Source of the DNA: Plantactinospora endophytica
GTDB lineage: Bacteria > Actinomycetota > Actinomycetes > Mycobacteriales > Micromonosporaceae
Direction of reading: 5' to 3'
Assembly (NCBI RefSeq): GCF_016862915.1
Contig: NZ_BONW01000030.1
Coordinates: 1 to 64,000 of the forward strand
DNA length: 64,000 bases
In this document: piece by piece, positions 51,415 through 59,194 of the stretch
Layout: each line of letters opens with the position of its first letter
Position numbering within the stretch: position 1 is the stretch's first letter
The notes under the pieces: generated by a model
Seen by the model: only the letters and a program-made list of their open reading frames with translations
The model's database searches: none
Told to the model about the DNA's origin: nothing
Position numbers and translations under genes: made by a program

Positions 51415-53129
51415 GGATCGGCCCAGACCCCGACCGCGCCGCCGAACGGACTGCTCGTCACCAGGTCGACGAAGCTGGCGCTGGCGATCGGTACGTCGAT
51501 CTGCTCGGCGGTGTCCGCCCGACTCCGTACGCCCGACTCGAAGACGGTCACGTCGTCGGCCCGTACCACGAAGGCGACCTGTACGTCGTCGGTGCCGACG
51601 TCGATCACGGCCCGGAGCCGCTCGCAGCCGGCGGGCGGTTGCACCCGGACCCGGCTCGGCGCGGCGGTGAGCACCGCCCGGGGATAGACCTGCCCGTGCA
51701 CGGTGACGGAGCCGGGCGTCGCCCCGGCCGCCGGAGGCGTCGACGGCCGCTCCGAACTGCCGTCCACCAGCATCGGCAGGTCGGAGAGCGGATAGGTGAC
51801 CTCGGCCGGGGACGACTGTGCGGGGCTGCGCGTCGTCACCCCCGGCCACAGGTTGAGCGCCATCACCCCCAGCCCGACGGCCAGCACCGCGACGGTCGAG
51901 GCCATCGCCCGGTGCCAGTGCCGGGCCGCCCCGACCGACGCCACCGCGATCGTCGACGGCACCGCGATCGTCGACGGCGCGGGCCGGGCGGTCCGGGCCC
52001 GGTCCGGGCTGACCCGGGCCGGCACCAGCGCCGGCCGGCGGCGGGCGGCGAGGTCCTCGATCCAGCCGAACAGCGCCACCGCCACGGCCACCAGCAGCCA
52101 GACGGCGGCCAGCCGGACGGCGACGATCTGCACCCAGCCGGAGACGGCCAGCGGGGTGACCAGCGAATTGGCCAGCACCCCGGCCGGCAGGTGCCACAGG
52201 TAGATGGTGACCGCGCGGGCGTTCAGCAGCTCCACGAGCCGGTCCAGCGGCCGGATCCGGGCCAGCCAGTCGAGTCGCGGCCGGAACCGGAGCACCGTCG
52301 CGACGAAGGCCATCGACCACAGGGTGTTGCCACCGGCGATCCGGTTCAGGTCGTAGTTCCCGCTCGACCAGCCGACCAGCAGTACCCAGCCGGCGCCGGT
52401 CACGGCCAGCCCGGCGACGGCGAGCGCGTACCGCCGGGCGGGGATCCGGCGCAGCAGCCCGTCGTGGTGCGCGAAGCCGAGCAGCCAGCAGGCCAGGTAC
52501 GTGCTGACGTTGGTGGCCTGCTCGTTGAAGTACCCGCCGACGTTCACCACGCCGAACCGGAAGGCGATCGGCAGCGCCACCGCCAGCGCCAGGCTGTACC
52601 AGGGCCAGCGGCGGAACGCGGCGAGCAGTGCCGGCGAGAGCAGCACCAGCCACAGGTAGGTGACGATGTACCAGAGCACCACGTTGTAGGCCCAGGCCCA
52701 CGACTGGTCGCCGACCGGCGGGGTACGGGCCGGGAAGACCCACCAGACCAGCTCGCCCCAGCCGAGCGCCGCGCTCGGCGCCACCCGCCAGCCGGTCACC
52801 AGCAGCAGCGTGACCGCCACCGCCCCGAACCCCCACAGCGGTGGCAGCAGCCGGCGCAACCGGCGGCCGACCGCGCCCGCTCCGGTACGGTCCAGCGAGC
52901 TGGCCATCAGCGAACCGGCGAGCGCGAACATCAGCCCCATCGCCGGGAACAGCACGGTCAGCCAGATCCAGCCGAGGACGTGGTACGTCACCACCCGGAC
53001 CAGCGCCGCCGCCCGCCACAGGTCGAGGTATCGGTCCCGACCTCCCGCCGAGCCGCCCGCCCGGCCGGCCACCGGTACGACCGCAGCCGGCACCGTGGGC
53101 TCGGCTGAGGTTCCCATCGGCGTCTCCAC
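51393..53129 (-). CDS. Membrane acyltransferase fused to an extracytoplasmic NPCBM-like domain
   Basis: A 578-residue protein. Residues about 30-370 form an acyltransferase-3 membrane domain with some 10 helices. The conserved His lies in LVRVVTYHVLGWIW, and the Arg-rich loop RRLRRLLPPLWG. A further helix is near 425-445, and the C-terminal 110 residues are an outer NPCBM-like carbohydrate-binding fold (RVRVQPPAGCERLRAVIDVG; DVTVFESGVRSRADTAEQI; GVWADPRFVC). I infer acylation of a surface glycan recognised by the outer domain. Start ATG 53129 or the Met at residue 5. Confidence 0.87.
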   Translation of the reverse strand: METPMGTSAEPTVPAAVVPVAGRAGGSAGGRDRYLDLWRAAALVRVVTYHVLGWIWLTVLFPAMGLMFALAGSLMASSLDRTGAGAVGRRLRRLLPPLWGFGAVAVTLLLVTGWRVAPSAALGWGELVWWVFPARTPPVGDQSWAWAYNVVLWYIVTYLWLVLLSPALLAAFRRWPWYSLALAVALPIAFRFGVVNVGGYFNEQATNVSTYLACWLLGFAHHDGLLRRIPARRYALAVAGLAVTGAGWVLLVGWSSGNYDLNRIAGGNTLWSMAFVATVLRFRPRLDWLARIRPLDRLVELLNARAVTIYLWHLPAGVLANSLVTPLAVSGWVQIVAVRLAAVWLLVAVAVALFGWIEDLAARRRPALVPARVSPDRARTARPAPSTIAVPSTIAVASVGAARHWHRAMASTVAVLAVGLGVMALNLWPGVTTRSPAQSSPAEVTYPLSDLPMLVDGSSERPSTPPAAGATPGSVTVHGQVYPRAVLTAAPSRVRVQPPAGCERLRAVIDVGTDDVQVAFVVRADDVTVFESGVRSRADTAEQIDVPIASASFVDLVTSSPFGGAVGVWADPRFVCAS

Positions 53130-53656
53130 GTCTCCGGTCGGACCGTACGCCCGTCGGTCCCGGGCGACTCGTACGTCGTCAGCACGGGTGACCCGGACCG
53201 GCCCGGCGACTTTCCGCCACCGTCGCCCGTCCGGCCGCCGCCCCGGCGAAACCGCCCGGACAGGCCGACGCCCTCGACAGACGACCCTTGCCCACCAGTC
53301 CTACCCGACAAACCTGAACGATCCCTGACCGGTGCCGTCCGGCGTGTTCCTCGTCGCTCCCCGGCAGGACGACGCCGGCCGTCCCACCGGACCGACCCGC
53401 CGACCACCAGCGCGGACGGGCGCCACCGGCCGCTCGACACCGGGCGGCACCGCCCCCTTTGTGATGTCACCCACCCGCCACCCGCGCGGAAACCCCGACG
53501 AGCCACCCGGACGGGCAGCAAGATGGTGGTCGGCCGGAGCGCGTGCGAGGCTCAGCGCGGAAGTAGGGGCACAGCGCGGAAGTAGAGGCTCGGGGCGGAA
53601 GTAGGGGCTCGGGGCGGAAGAGGTGATCGGGCGTGGCAGCACCGGAGCGATCGACG
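53130..53656. other. Gene-free stretch between two divergent genes
   Basis: About 500 bases, very C/G-rich. Several frames are open, as expected at this GC content, but none has a ribosome site with plausible residues. The right end holds a 19-base tandem repeat (53553-53609 plus a partial copy). Promoters for the acyltransferase and the oxidoreductase must lie here; I see no clear -35/-10 pair. Confidence 0.5.
53553..53625. repeat. 19-base tandem repeat upstream of the oxidoreductase gene
   Basis: Units at 53553-53571, 53572-53590 and 53591-53609, plus a partial unit from 53610, share GCGGAAGTAGGGGCT. The partial unit supplies the GAAGAGG that could serve as ribosome site for the GTG at 53633. 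Confidence 0.85.
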
Positions 53657-54682
53657 ATGAGGGCGGCCGTCTACCGCCGTACGGGTGATCCGTCCGTGCT
53701 CGAGGTGGTCGACCGGCCGGTGCCGGAGCCGGGCCCGGGCGAGGTCCTGGTCCGGGTCGCCGTCTCCGGGGTGAACCCCACCGACTGGAAGTCCCGGCAG
53801 GGCGACGGGTCCGGGGCGCCGCCCCGGCACGGCTGGCAGATCCCGAACCAGGACGGTGCGGGGATCATCGAGTCGGTCGGCACCGGTGTCGACGCGAAGC
53901 TCACCGGCGAGCGGGTGTGGATCTGGGAGGCGGCCTGGCAGCGGCCGTGGGGCACCGCGGCGGAATACACAGTGGTGCCGGTCCGGCAGGTCGTCCGGCT
54001 CGGCTCGGCCTCGTTCGACCTCGGGGCGGCGCTCGGCATCCCGTTCCTGACCGCGCACCGCTGCCTGACGGTCGGCGAGACGATGCCGGACCGCCTCGAC
54101 GTCGGTGCGCTCACCGGGCGCACCGTGCTGGTGCAGGGCGGGGCGGGCGCGGTCGGCAACGCCGCCATCCAGCTCGCCCGGTGGGCCGACGCCACCGTCG
54201 TCGCCACGGTCAGCAGCGCGGAGAAGGCCCAACTCGCGGTCGCGGCCGGTGCGTCGTACGTGGTCAACTATCGGGAACAGGACGTGGTGGCCGAGGTCCG
54301 CAAGATCGTGCCGGACGGGGTGGACGCGATCGTCGAGGTCGCCGCCGCCCGCAACGCCGAGATCGACTGCCAGGTGATCGGCGCCAACGGCGCGGTCGCG
54401 GTGTACGCCGACGACGGCGGCGCCTCGCTCACCCTGCCGGTACGCCCGCTGATGATGCCGAACATCCGCTGGCAGTTCGTGCTGGTCTACACCCTGCCGA
54501 CGGTGGCCAAGGCGCACGCCGTGACCGACGTCGCCGCCGCCGCGTCGTCCGGGGTGCTCCGGCTCGGCGCCGAGGCGGGCCTGCCGTTGCACCACTACCC
54601 GCTGGACGAGGTCGCCCGGGCGCACGCCGCCGTGCAGGACTCGGCCGTCGGCAAGGTACTGGTGGTGACCAGCCAGTCCTGA
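53657..54682 (+). CDS. NADPH:quinone reductase family protein (MDR superfamily)
   Basis: A 341-residue zinc-free medium-chain reductase. It starts MRAAVYRRTGDPSVLEVVDR; the substrate region is VSGVNPTDWKSRQGDG, and the NADPH motif VQGGAGAVGNAAIQLARWAD is followed by SSAEKAQLAVAAGASYVV. Quinones or enones are likely substrates. ATG 53657 follows CGGAG. GTG 53633, which has AGAGG upstream, would add eight residues and is equally possible. Confidence 0.9.
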   Translation: MRAAVYRRTGDPSVLEVVDRPVPEPGPGEVLVRVAVSGVNPTDWKSRQGDGSGAPPRHGWQIPNQDGAGIIESVGTGVDAKLTGERVWIWEAAWQRPWGTAAEYTVVPVRQVVRLGSASFDLGAALGIPFLTAHRCLTVGETMPDRLDVGALTGRTVLVQGGAGAVGNAAIQLARWADATVVATVSSAEKAQLAVAAGASYVVNYREQDVVAEVRKIVPDGVDAIVEVAAARNAEIDCQVIGANGAVAVYADDGGASLTLPVRPLMMPNIRWQFVLVYTLPTVAKAHAVTDVAAAASSGVLRLGAEAGLPLHHYPLDEVARAHAAVQDSAVGKVLVVTSQS

Positions 54683-54734
54683 GCACGCCGCTTCCGGCCT
54701 GTCCCGCTGCCACCGGCCGCATCCGTACCGGGCC

Positions 54735-56090
54735 TCAGCGGCTGATGGTGGGCGGGCCGACGTACGACCAGGTGATGCCGTCCGGGGAGAGCCACCCGCC
54801 GGAGGAGTCCTGGTTGCCGGGCTGGGCGAGTCCACCGGGTACGGCCACCGCCGAGGCGCCCGGCCCGACCGGGACCTCACGCAGCCGCTCACCCCGGTCG
54901 AGGCCCTCGAACATGATCGGGTTTTCGCCGGCCAGGATGCCGGCCTGGATCAGCAACACCCCGTCGGGCCGGACGGCGGCGTCGATCATCCGGTCACCGA
55001 CCTGGGCCCGAGCGGCCGTACCCTGCCACGTCCGTCCCTGGTCGACACTGCGGTACACCCGCAGCACCCCGTCGACCTGGCCGACCGCGTACGCCACCTC
55101 GTCGCCGATGGCCAGCGCGGCGGCCCCCGCGTTGCCGCCCGCGTCGAGTTCCTCGGGCAGCGCCGACTGGTGCCAGCTACGTCCGCCGTCCCGGCTGACC
55201 CGAACGGCGCTGCCGCTGTAGATGACCTTGTCGGTCGAGACGGTGCCGTTCTCCTCCTGCACCGAGCCGACCCGCTCGTCGGTCCAGCCGGTGATCCACA
55301 GTCCGGCACCCACCGACCGACCCTCGATCACCCGCGCATGCTCCAACGGCTGCCGCTCGGCCAGCCGGACGATCGCCCCGCTCGCCGGATCCGCCGCCAG
55401 TACGGTCAGCCCGTCGAGGTCGGGAATCCACTCGATCGGCCGGTACGTCGCCGGCACGGCGGGGACCTCGGTGATCTGGACCTCCCGCCAGCTCACCCCG
55501 CCGTCGGTGCTGGTGAGCCAGATGTCCTGGATCCGGAGGCTGTCGATCATGCCGTCCCGCATCGGCCGTGTCTGCGCCTCGGCGATCAGCGTCTGCGGTC
55601 CCACCACGCGCAGGTCGACCAGGCTGTTGTCCGGCACCGGTATCGGCCGGGACCGCCAACTCGCGCCACCGTCGGCGCTGGCCGCCAGCCGGATCGCGCA
55701 GTTGCCGCCCTGACAGTCGCGGTAGCGCAGGTAGAGGTGGTCCAGGTCGCCGGCCATCATCCGGCCGGCGACGGTGGCCGGCCCCGGGGTGACGGTCGGT
55801 GGCGGATCCAGCCCCGGCGTGGCGCTCGGCCCCGGCGTCGGAACGAAGTCGGGCGTACGGTCGAGCCGTACCGGCGGGCCGAGGGTGCCGTACCGGGGGG
55901 TGTCGTCCCCCGAGGGCAGGCCGCGCCAGGCCACCCCGGCGCCGACGGCGACCACGGCAACCAGCGCCGCCGCCCCGGCCACCCGGGTACGCTGCCGCCG
56001 GCCCCGCGCCCGGCGTTCCACCTCGGCGAAGTGCGGCCTGAACGCGGCCTGCGCCGCCTGGGCCAGTCCGGAGAAGTCGGGTTCGGGCAT
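54735..56090 (-). CDS. Membrane-anchored Asp-box beta-propeller protein, partner of a sigma factor
   Basis: A 451-residue protein. Residues 1-36 are cytoplasmic and end basic (VERRARGRRQRTRVAG); one membrane span is at about 37-55. Residues 110-451 form an exo-sialidase-like propeller with four Asp-boxes: SADGGASW (138-145), STDGGVSW (194-201), SRDGGRSW (299-306) and SVDQGRTW (348-355). The sialidase arginine triad and FRIP motif are not seen, so catalysis is doubtful. It lies 52 bases after the sigma factor gene on the same strand. I infer a sensor or anti-sigma-like partner. Confidence 0.85.
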   Translation of the reverse strand: MPEPDFSGLAQAAQAAFRPHFAEVERRARGRRQRTRVAGAAALVAVVAVGAGVAWRGLPSGDDTPRYGTLGPPVRLDRTPDFVPTPGPSATPGLDPPPTVTPGPATVAGRMMAGDLDHLYLRYRDCQGGNCAIRLAASADGGASWRSRPIPVPDNSLVDLRVVGPQTLIAEAQTRPMRDGMIDSLRIQDIWLTSTDGGVSWREVQITEVPAVPATYRPIEWIPDLDGLTVLAADPASGAIVRLAERQPLEHARVIEGRSVGAGLWITGWTDERVGSVQEENGTVSTDKVIYSGSAVRVSRDGGRSWHQSALPEELDAGGNAGAAALAIGDEVAYAVGQVDGVLRVYRSVDQGRTWQGTAARAQVGDRMIDAAVRPDGVLLIQAGILAGENPIMFEGLDRGERLREVPVGPGASAVAVPGGLAQPGNQDSSGGWLSPDGITWSYVGPPTISR

Positions 56091-56142
56091 GGCAGATCCT
56101 CCCGTTCGGATCGGTGAAGTCGTGGCTGGAGGGATCGACGGG

Positions 56143-56667
56143 TCAGTGCGGGTTCGACCGGCCGGTGACGAACTGTTCCGCCCCGGGTTCGGCCAGGTGC
56201 CCGGCGAGGGCCTGCCGGCCGCGTACGAGTCGGGTCTTGACGGCCCCCACCGAGCAGCCCAGCGCGGCGGCGACCTCGGCCACCGGCAGGTCGCCGATGT
56301 GGTGCAGCACCACGGTCTCCCGGGTGGCCCTGGGTAGCCGTTGCAGCGCGGCGACCAGCGCCACGTGGTCGGGCGACAACTCGGGGCCGTCCCGTTCGGC
56401 ACCGGCCAGCCGGCCGGACCGGATCAGCCGGTCCAGCCGGATCCGGCGGCGGAACCGGGACCGGGCCACGTTCAACGCGACGGTACGCAGCCACGCCTCC
56501 GGGTTGTCGACCTGCCGGAACCGGCCCGGCCGGGCCAACGCCCGGACGAACGCCTCCTGCACGGCGTCCTGCGCCTCGGCGTAGTCCGCGGTCACCGCGA
56601 AGAGCTGCGCCACCAGTCGGGCCGCCGAAGCGGCGTACACGTCTCGGATTGCCTGCTGTCCGTCCAC
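56143..56667 (-). CDS. ECF/SigE-like RNA polymerase sigma factor
   Basis: A 174-residue sigma-70 family factor. Region 2 lies at about 10-75 (LVAQLFAVTADYAEAQDAVQ; ALARPGRFRQVDNPEAWLRT) and region 4 at about 105-155 (LQRLPRATRETVVLHHIGDL; AALGCSVGAVKTRLVRGRQA). The GTG start follows AGGGGA. The downstream gene is a membrane-anchored propeller, so this pair repeats the layout of the sigma/solute-binding pair at the window's left end. The regulon is unknown. Confidence 0.92.
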   Translation of the reverse strand: MDGQQAIRDVYAASAARLVAQLFAVTADYAEAQDAVQEAFVRALARPGRFRQVDNPEAWLRTVALNVARSRFRRRIRLDRLIRSGRLAGAERDGPELSPDHVALVAALQRLPRATRETVVLHHIGDLPVAEVAAALGCSVGAVKTRLVRGRQALAGHLAEPGAEQFVTGRSNPH

Positions 56668-56798
56668 ACCATCCCCTGCCCGCCGACCGCGTCCACCCAG
56701 TACGACCGCCGGGGGCGTCGCCCGGTGACATCCGATTTGCCGACGGTGGACGGTGCGGGCGGAACCACCCCCGGAGGGGCAGGTGGCGAGCGGCCCGG

Positions 56799-57959
56799 TC
56801 AGTCGGCGACGACCGCCCCGGTCGACAGAATGGCGGTGAGCCGGGGGCCGAACCGGGCGAGCGAGGCCGGGTCCTCGGCCGGCCGTACCCCGGACACCGT
56901 CGACCGGGCGACCAGCACCGCGCAGAGCCGGCCGGCCGCCAGCCCCCAACCGGCCGTGTCCCGGGCCGGACGGCACGCCGCTCCGGCGATCGTCGCCGCG
57001 TCCTCGGCGGTGGCCGCCTCGACCAGGAACAGCAGCAGGACCTGCTGCTCGGCACCGACGCCGGCACCGTCCGGCTCGGCGTGCAGACAGACGCATCCGG
57101 TCAGCCCGCGCAGTGCCTCCACCACCGCCGACTCCACCACCGCCGACTCCGCCCGATCGGCGCCCAGCGGCTCCGTCGGGTCGACGCCCAGTGGCTCCGT
57201 CGGGTCGACATCCAGCGACTCCGGCGGGTCGGCGCCCGGCCAGCCGGTCGGCGGCGTCGCCGCCACCGACACCTGCCCGACCTGGTAGTTGTCCCGTTCC
57301 AGCAGCGTCGCGGCGCGGAAGGCGAGGCCGGCCAGGTCGGCCGTCGGGGCGTACGGGTCGCCCTCGTCGTCGACCAGGACCCGACCGGTCGGCGTCTCCA
57401 GTACCCGGTAACCGCACTCCTCGGCGAGGTCGACACTGTCCCGGGTCACCTCGAACAGCAGTGCCGCGAGTTCCGGGTCCGCCCGGTTGGCTGCGGCGCG
57501 TACCGTCTCGGGTGGTGCCAGGCCGAGCCACTCGGCCGCGTACGACGCCAGCGCGGTGCTGACCCAGACGTCCCGCCAGTCGATCCGGTGCAGTTCGATC
57601 GCGGAGAACGCGTCGAACGCGGCCAGCACCTCGGCCTCGTCCCCGGTACGGATCGCCGCGAGTGCGCGTCGACGGGCGAAGGTCAGCAGCGTGTAGAGGT
57701 CGTCCGGGCACAGTCCGGCGCGAAGTCTGCGCCGGCCGGCGGCGGACTGCCGGACGTACCCGGTCAGGAAGGCCCGCACCGCCGCGTCGGCCGGTGCCGC
57801 CACCCACCGCCACAGACACTCGGCCGCCGGGGCGTAGTCCACCCCGCGCAGCGGCGAGTCCGGCGATCCTGGCCAAGGGGTCGGGTCGGGACCGGGGATG
57901 GTGCGATCGGCGCCGCCGTCACCCGGCGCCGCGCGGCCCGTCGGCCACGGCTCGCTCAT
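56799..57959 (-). CDS. Hypothetical protein with internal repeats
   Basis: A 386-residue soluble protein with no recognised domain. Residues 1-35 are Pro/Gly-rich. The middle is helical (CLWRWVAAPADAAVRAFLTG; LCPDDLYTLLTFARRRALAA; LASYAAEWLGLAPPETVRAA). Residues about 225-260 carry short repeats (DPTEPLG twice, then AVVE twice) matching repeats in the DNA. Codon use is normal. It is transcribed towards the sigma factor gene with 131 bases between, so an operon is possible but not certain. Confidence 0.75.
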   Translation of the reverse strand: MSEPWPTGRAAPGDGGADRTIPGPDPTPWPGSPDSPLRGVDYAPAAECLWRWVAAPADAAVRAFLTGYVRQSAAGRRRLRAGLCPDDLYTLLTFARRRALAAIRTGDEAEVLAAFDAFSAIELHRIDWRDVWVSTALASYAAEWLGLAPPETVRAAANRADPELAALLFEVTRDSVDLAEECGYRVLETPTGRVLVDDEGDPYAPTADLAGLAFRAATLLERDNYQVGQVSVAATPPTGWPGADPPESLDVDPTEPLGVDPTEPLGADRAESAVVESAVVEALRGLTGCVCLHAEPDGAGVGAEQQVLLLFLVEAATAEDAATIAGAACRPARDTAGWGLAAGRLCAVLVARSTVSGVRPAEDPASLARFGPRLTAILSTGAVVAD

Positions 57960-58019
57960 ACCCGAGGACGCTATCCCATCCCGCCCAACATCGGCGGACT
58001 TCCATGTGTCAACAGCCCA

Positions 58020-58091
58020 CCGTCGTTGCTGGCGCGAGGCGCTACGACATCGAAGACCGGCCCGCCGTCGTTGGTGGCGTGACGCGCTACG
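58020..58091. repeat. Gene-end duplication: two 27-base copies
   Basis: Units at 58020-58046 and 58065-58091 both begin CCGTCGTTG and end GCGCTACG. The right copy contains the stop codon of the oxidoreductase (minus strand, 58087-58089). The left copy lies beyond it, 18 bases away, with four differences. Confidence 0.85.
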
Positions 58092-59001
58092 GCACGAGGA
58101 CGATCTTTCCGCGCAGCCGTCCCGCCTCCACCAGCCGGTGCGCGTGGGCCGCCTCGGCCAGCGGCAGCGAGGCCGCGACCCGGGTACGCAGTCGTCCCTT
58201 GGCCACCTCGGCCATCAGCTCGGCCAGCATCGGCTGGTCGAGTCGGACCAGCACGGTCTCCTGGCGTACGTCACGGGTCGGGTCGAGGGGTGCACCGGGC
58301 CGGGTCGCCACCAGCGTCCCGCCGTCGGCGACCGCCGCTGCCGCCGCCGCGCCGACCGGTACCGCGTCGAAGACCGCCGGGACCGGCCCGACCTCGGCCA
58401 GGTCGGCCGACCTCGGCAACACCTCGGCGGCACCGAGGCTGCCCACCCACTCCTCGTCGTCGGAGCTGGCGACCGCGATCACCCGGTGGCCGGCCCGGGC
58501 CGCCAACTGGACGGCGAAGCCGCCGACTCCGCCGCTGGCACCGGTGACCAGCAGCGTCGATCCGGCGGCCAGCGGCATCATCGCCAGCGCCTGCCGGGCG
58601 GTCAGCGCGTTCAGCGCCACGGTGGCCGCCTCCGCCGCGTCCACCTCGTCCGGTACGCCGACCAGCCAGTCCCGCCGGGCGACCACCAGTTCGGCGTACG
58701 CCCCGACGGCGCCCCGGGTGAGGTGCCACGGCACCATTCCGGCGACCCGGTTGCCGGGGCGGTAGTCGGTGACGTCGTCGCCGACCGCCAGCACGTCACC
58801 GGCGAAGTCCCAGCCGAGCAGGAACGGCGGCTCGATCGGGCCGCCGGGGATCCGTCCGACCCGGGCGGCGATGTCGGCGGGCTGCACCGCCGTCGCGCGT
58901 ACCCGAACCAGGATCTCGTCGGGGCCGGCGACCGGGTCCGGCCGCTCGACCACCCGGAGCACACCGGGACCGCCCAGTGCCGTCACCGCCACCGCTCGCA
59001 T
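58087..59001 (-). CDS. NADP-dependent zinc-free oxidoreductase (MDR superfamily)
   Basis: A 304-residue medium-chain reductase. It starts MRAVAVTALGGPGVLRVVER; RATAVQPADIAARVGRIPGG and GWDFAGDVLAVGDDVTDYRP mark the catalytic domain, and LLVTGASGGVGGFAVQLAAR is the NADPH motif. No zinc ligands are seen. It is the third relative of this superfamily in the window. AAGGGG precedes ATG 59001. The stop-codon region is duplicated downstream. Confidence 0.9.
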   Translation of the reverse strand: MRAVAVTALGGPGVLRVVERPDPVAGPDEILVRVRATAVQPADIAARVGRIPGGPIEPPFLLGWDFAGDVLAVGDDVTDYRPGNRVAGMVPWHLTRGAVGAYAELVVARRDWLVGVPDEVDAAEAATVALNALTARQALAMMPLAAGSTLLVTGASGGVGGFAVQLAARAGHRVIAVASSDDEEWVGSLGAAEVLPRSADLAEVGPVPAVFDAVPVGAAAAAAVADGGTLVATRPGAPLDPTRDVRQETVLVRLDQPMLAELMAEVAKGRLRTRVAASLPLAEAAHAHRLVEAGRLRGKIVLVP

Positions 59002-59096
59002 CGCTCGCCCCTTCCGCGTGGTCAACATCCTTCCCGCCCCGACATCGGGTTGGCAACGGGTCGATCGCGGCGGTTCCGGGGCGCCGAACGGCCCGG

Positions 59097-59194
59097 TTGT
59101 CGAGCCGTCGGTCAGCCGGGTTGTCGAGCCGTCGGACGGTCGGGTTGTCGAGCCGTCGGACGGTTCGGCTTGTTGAGCCGTCGGTCAGCCGGGG
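59097..59194. repeat. Four 24-25 base tandem copies at the acyl-CoA synthetase gene end
   Basis: Units begin TTGTCGAGCCGTCGG at 59097, 59121 and 59145, with TTGTTGAGCCGTCGG at 59170. The last contains the stop codon of the synthetase (minus strand, 59185-59187). First and last end GTCAGCCGGG; the middle two end ACGGT. Units hold a CCGTC-G-GACGG palindrome in two copies. Confidence 0.93.

Noticed and set aside
53332-53604. A 90-residue plus-strand gene in the long gap before the quinone reductase
   Set aside because: No ribosome site, Pro/Arg/Gly-rich random composition, and its end lies inside the 19-base repeat array.
56143-57876. An extended 577-residue form of the second sigma factor
   Set aside because: The extra N-terminal part is Arg/Gly-rich shadow sequence over the hypothetical gene; the GTG at 56667 with AGGGGA gives normal sigma factor length.
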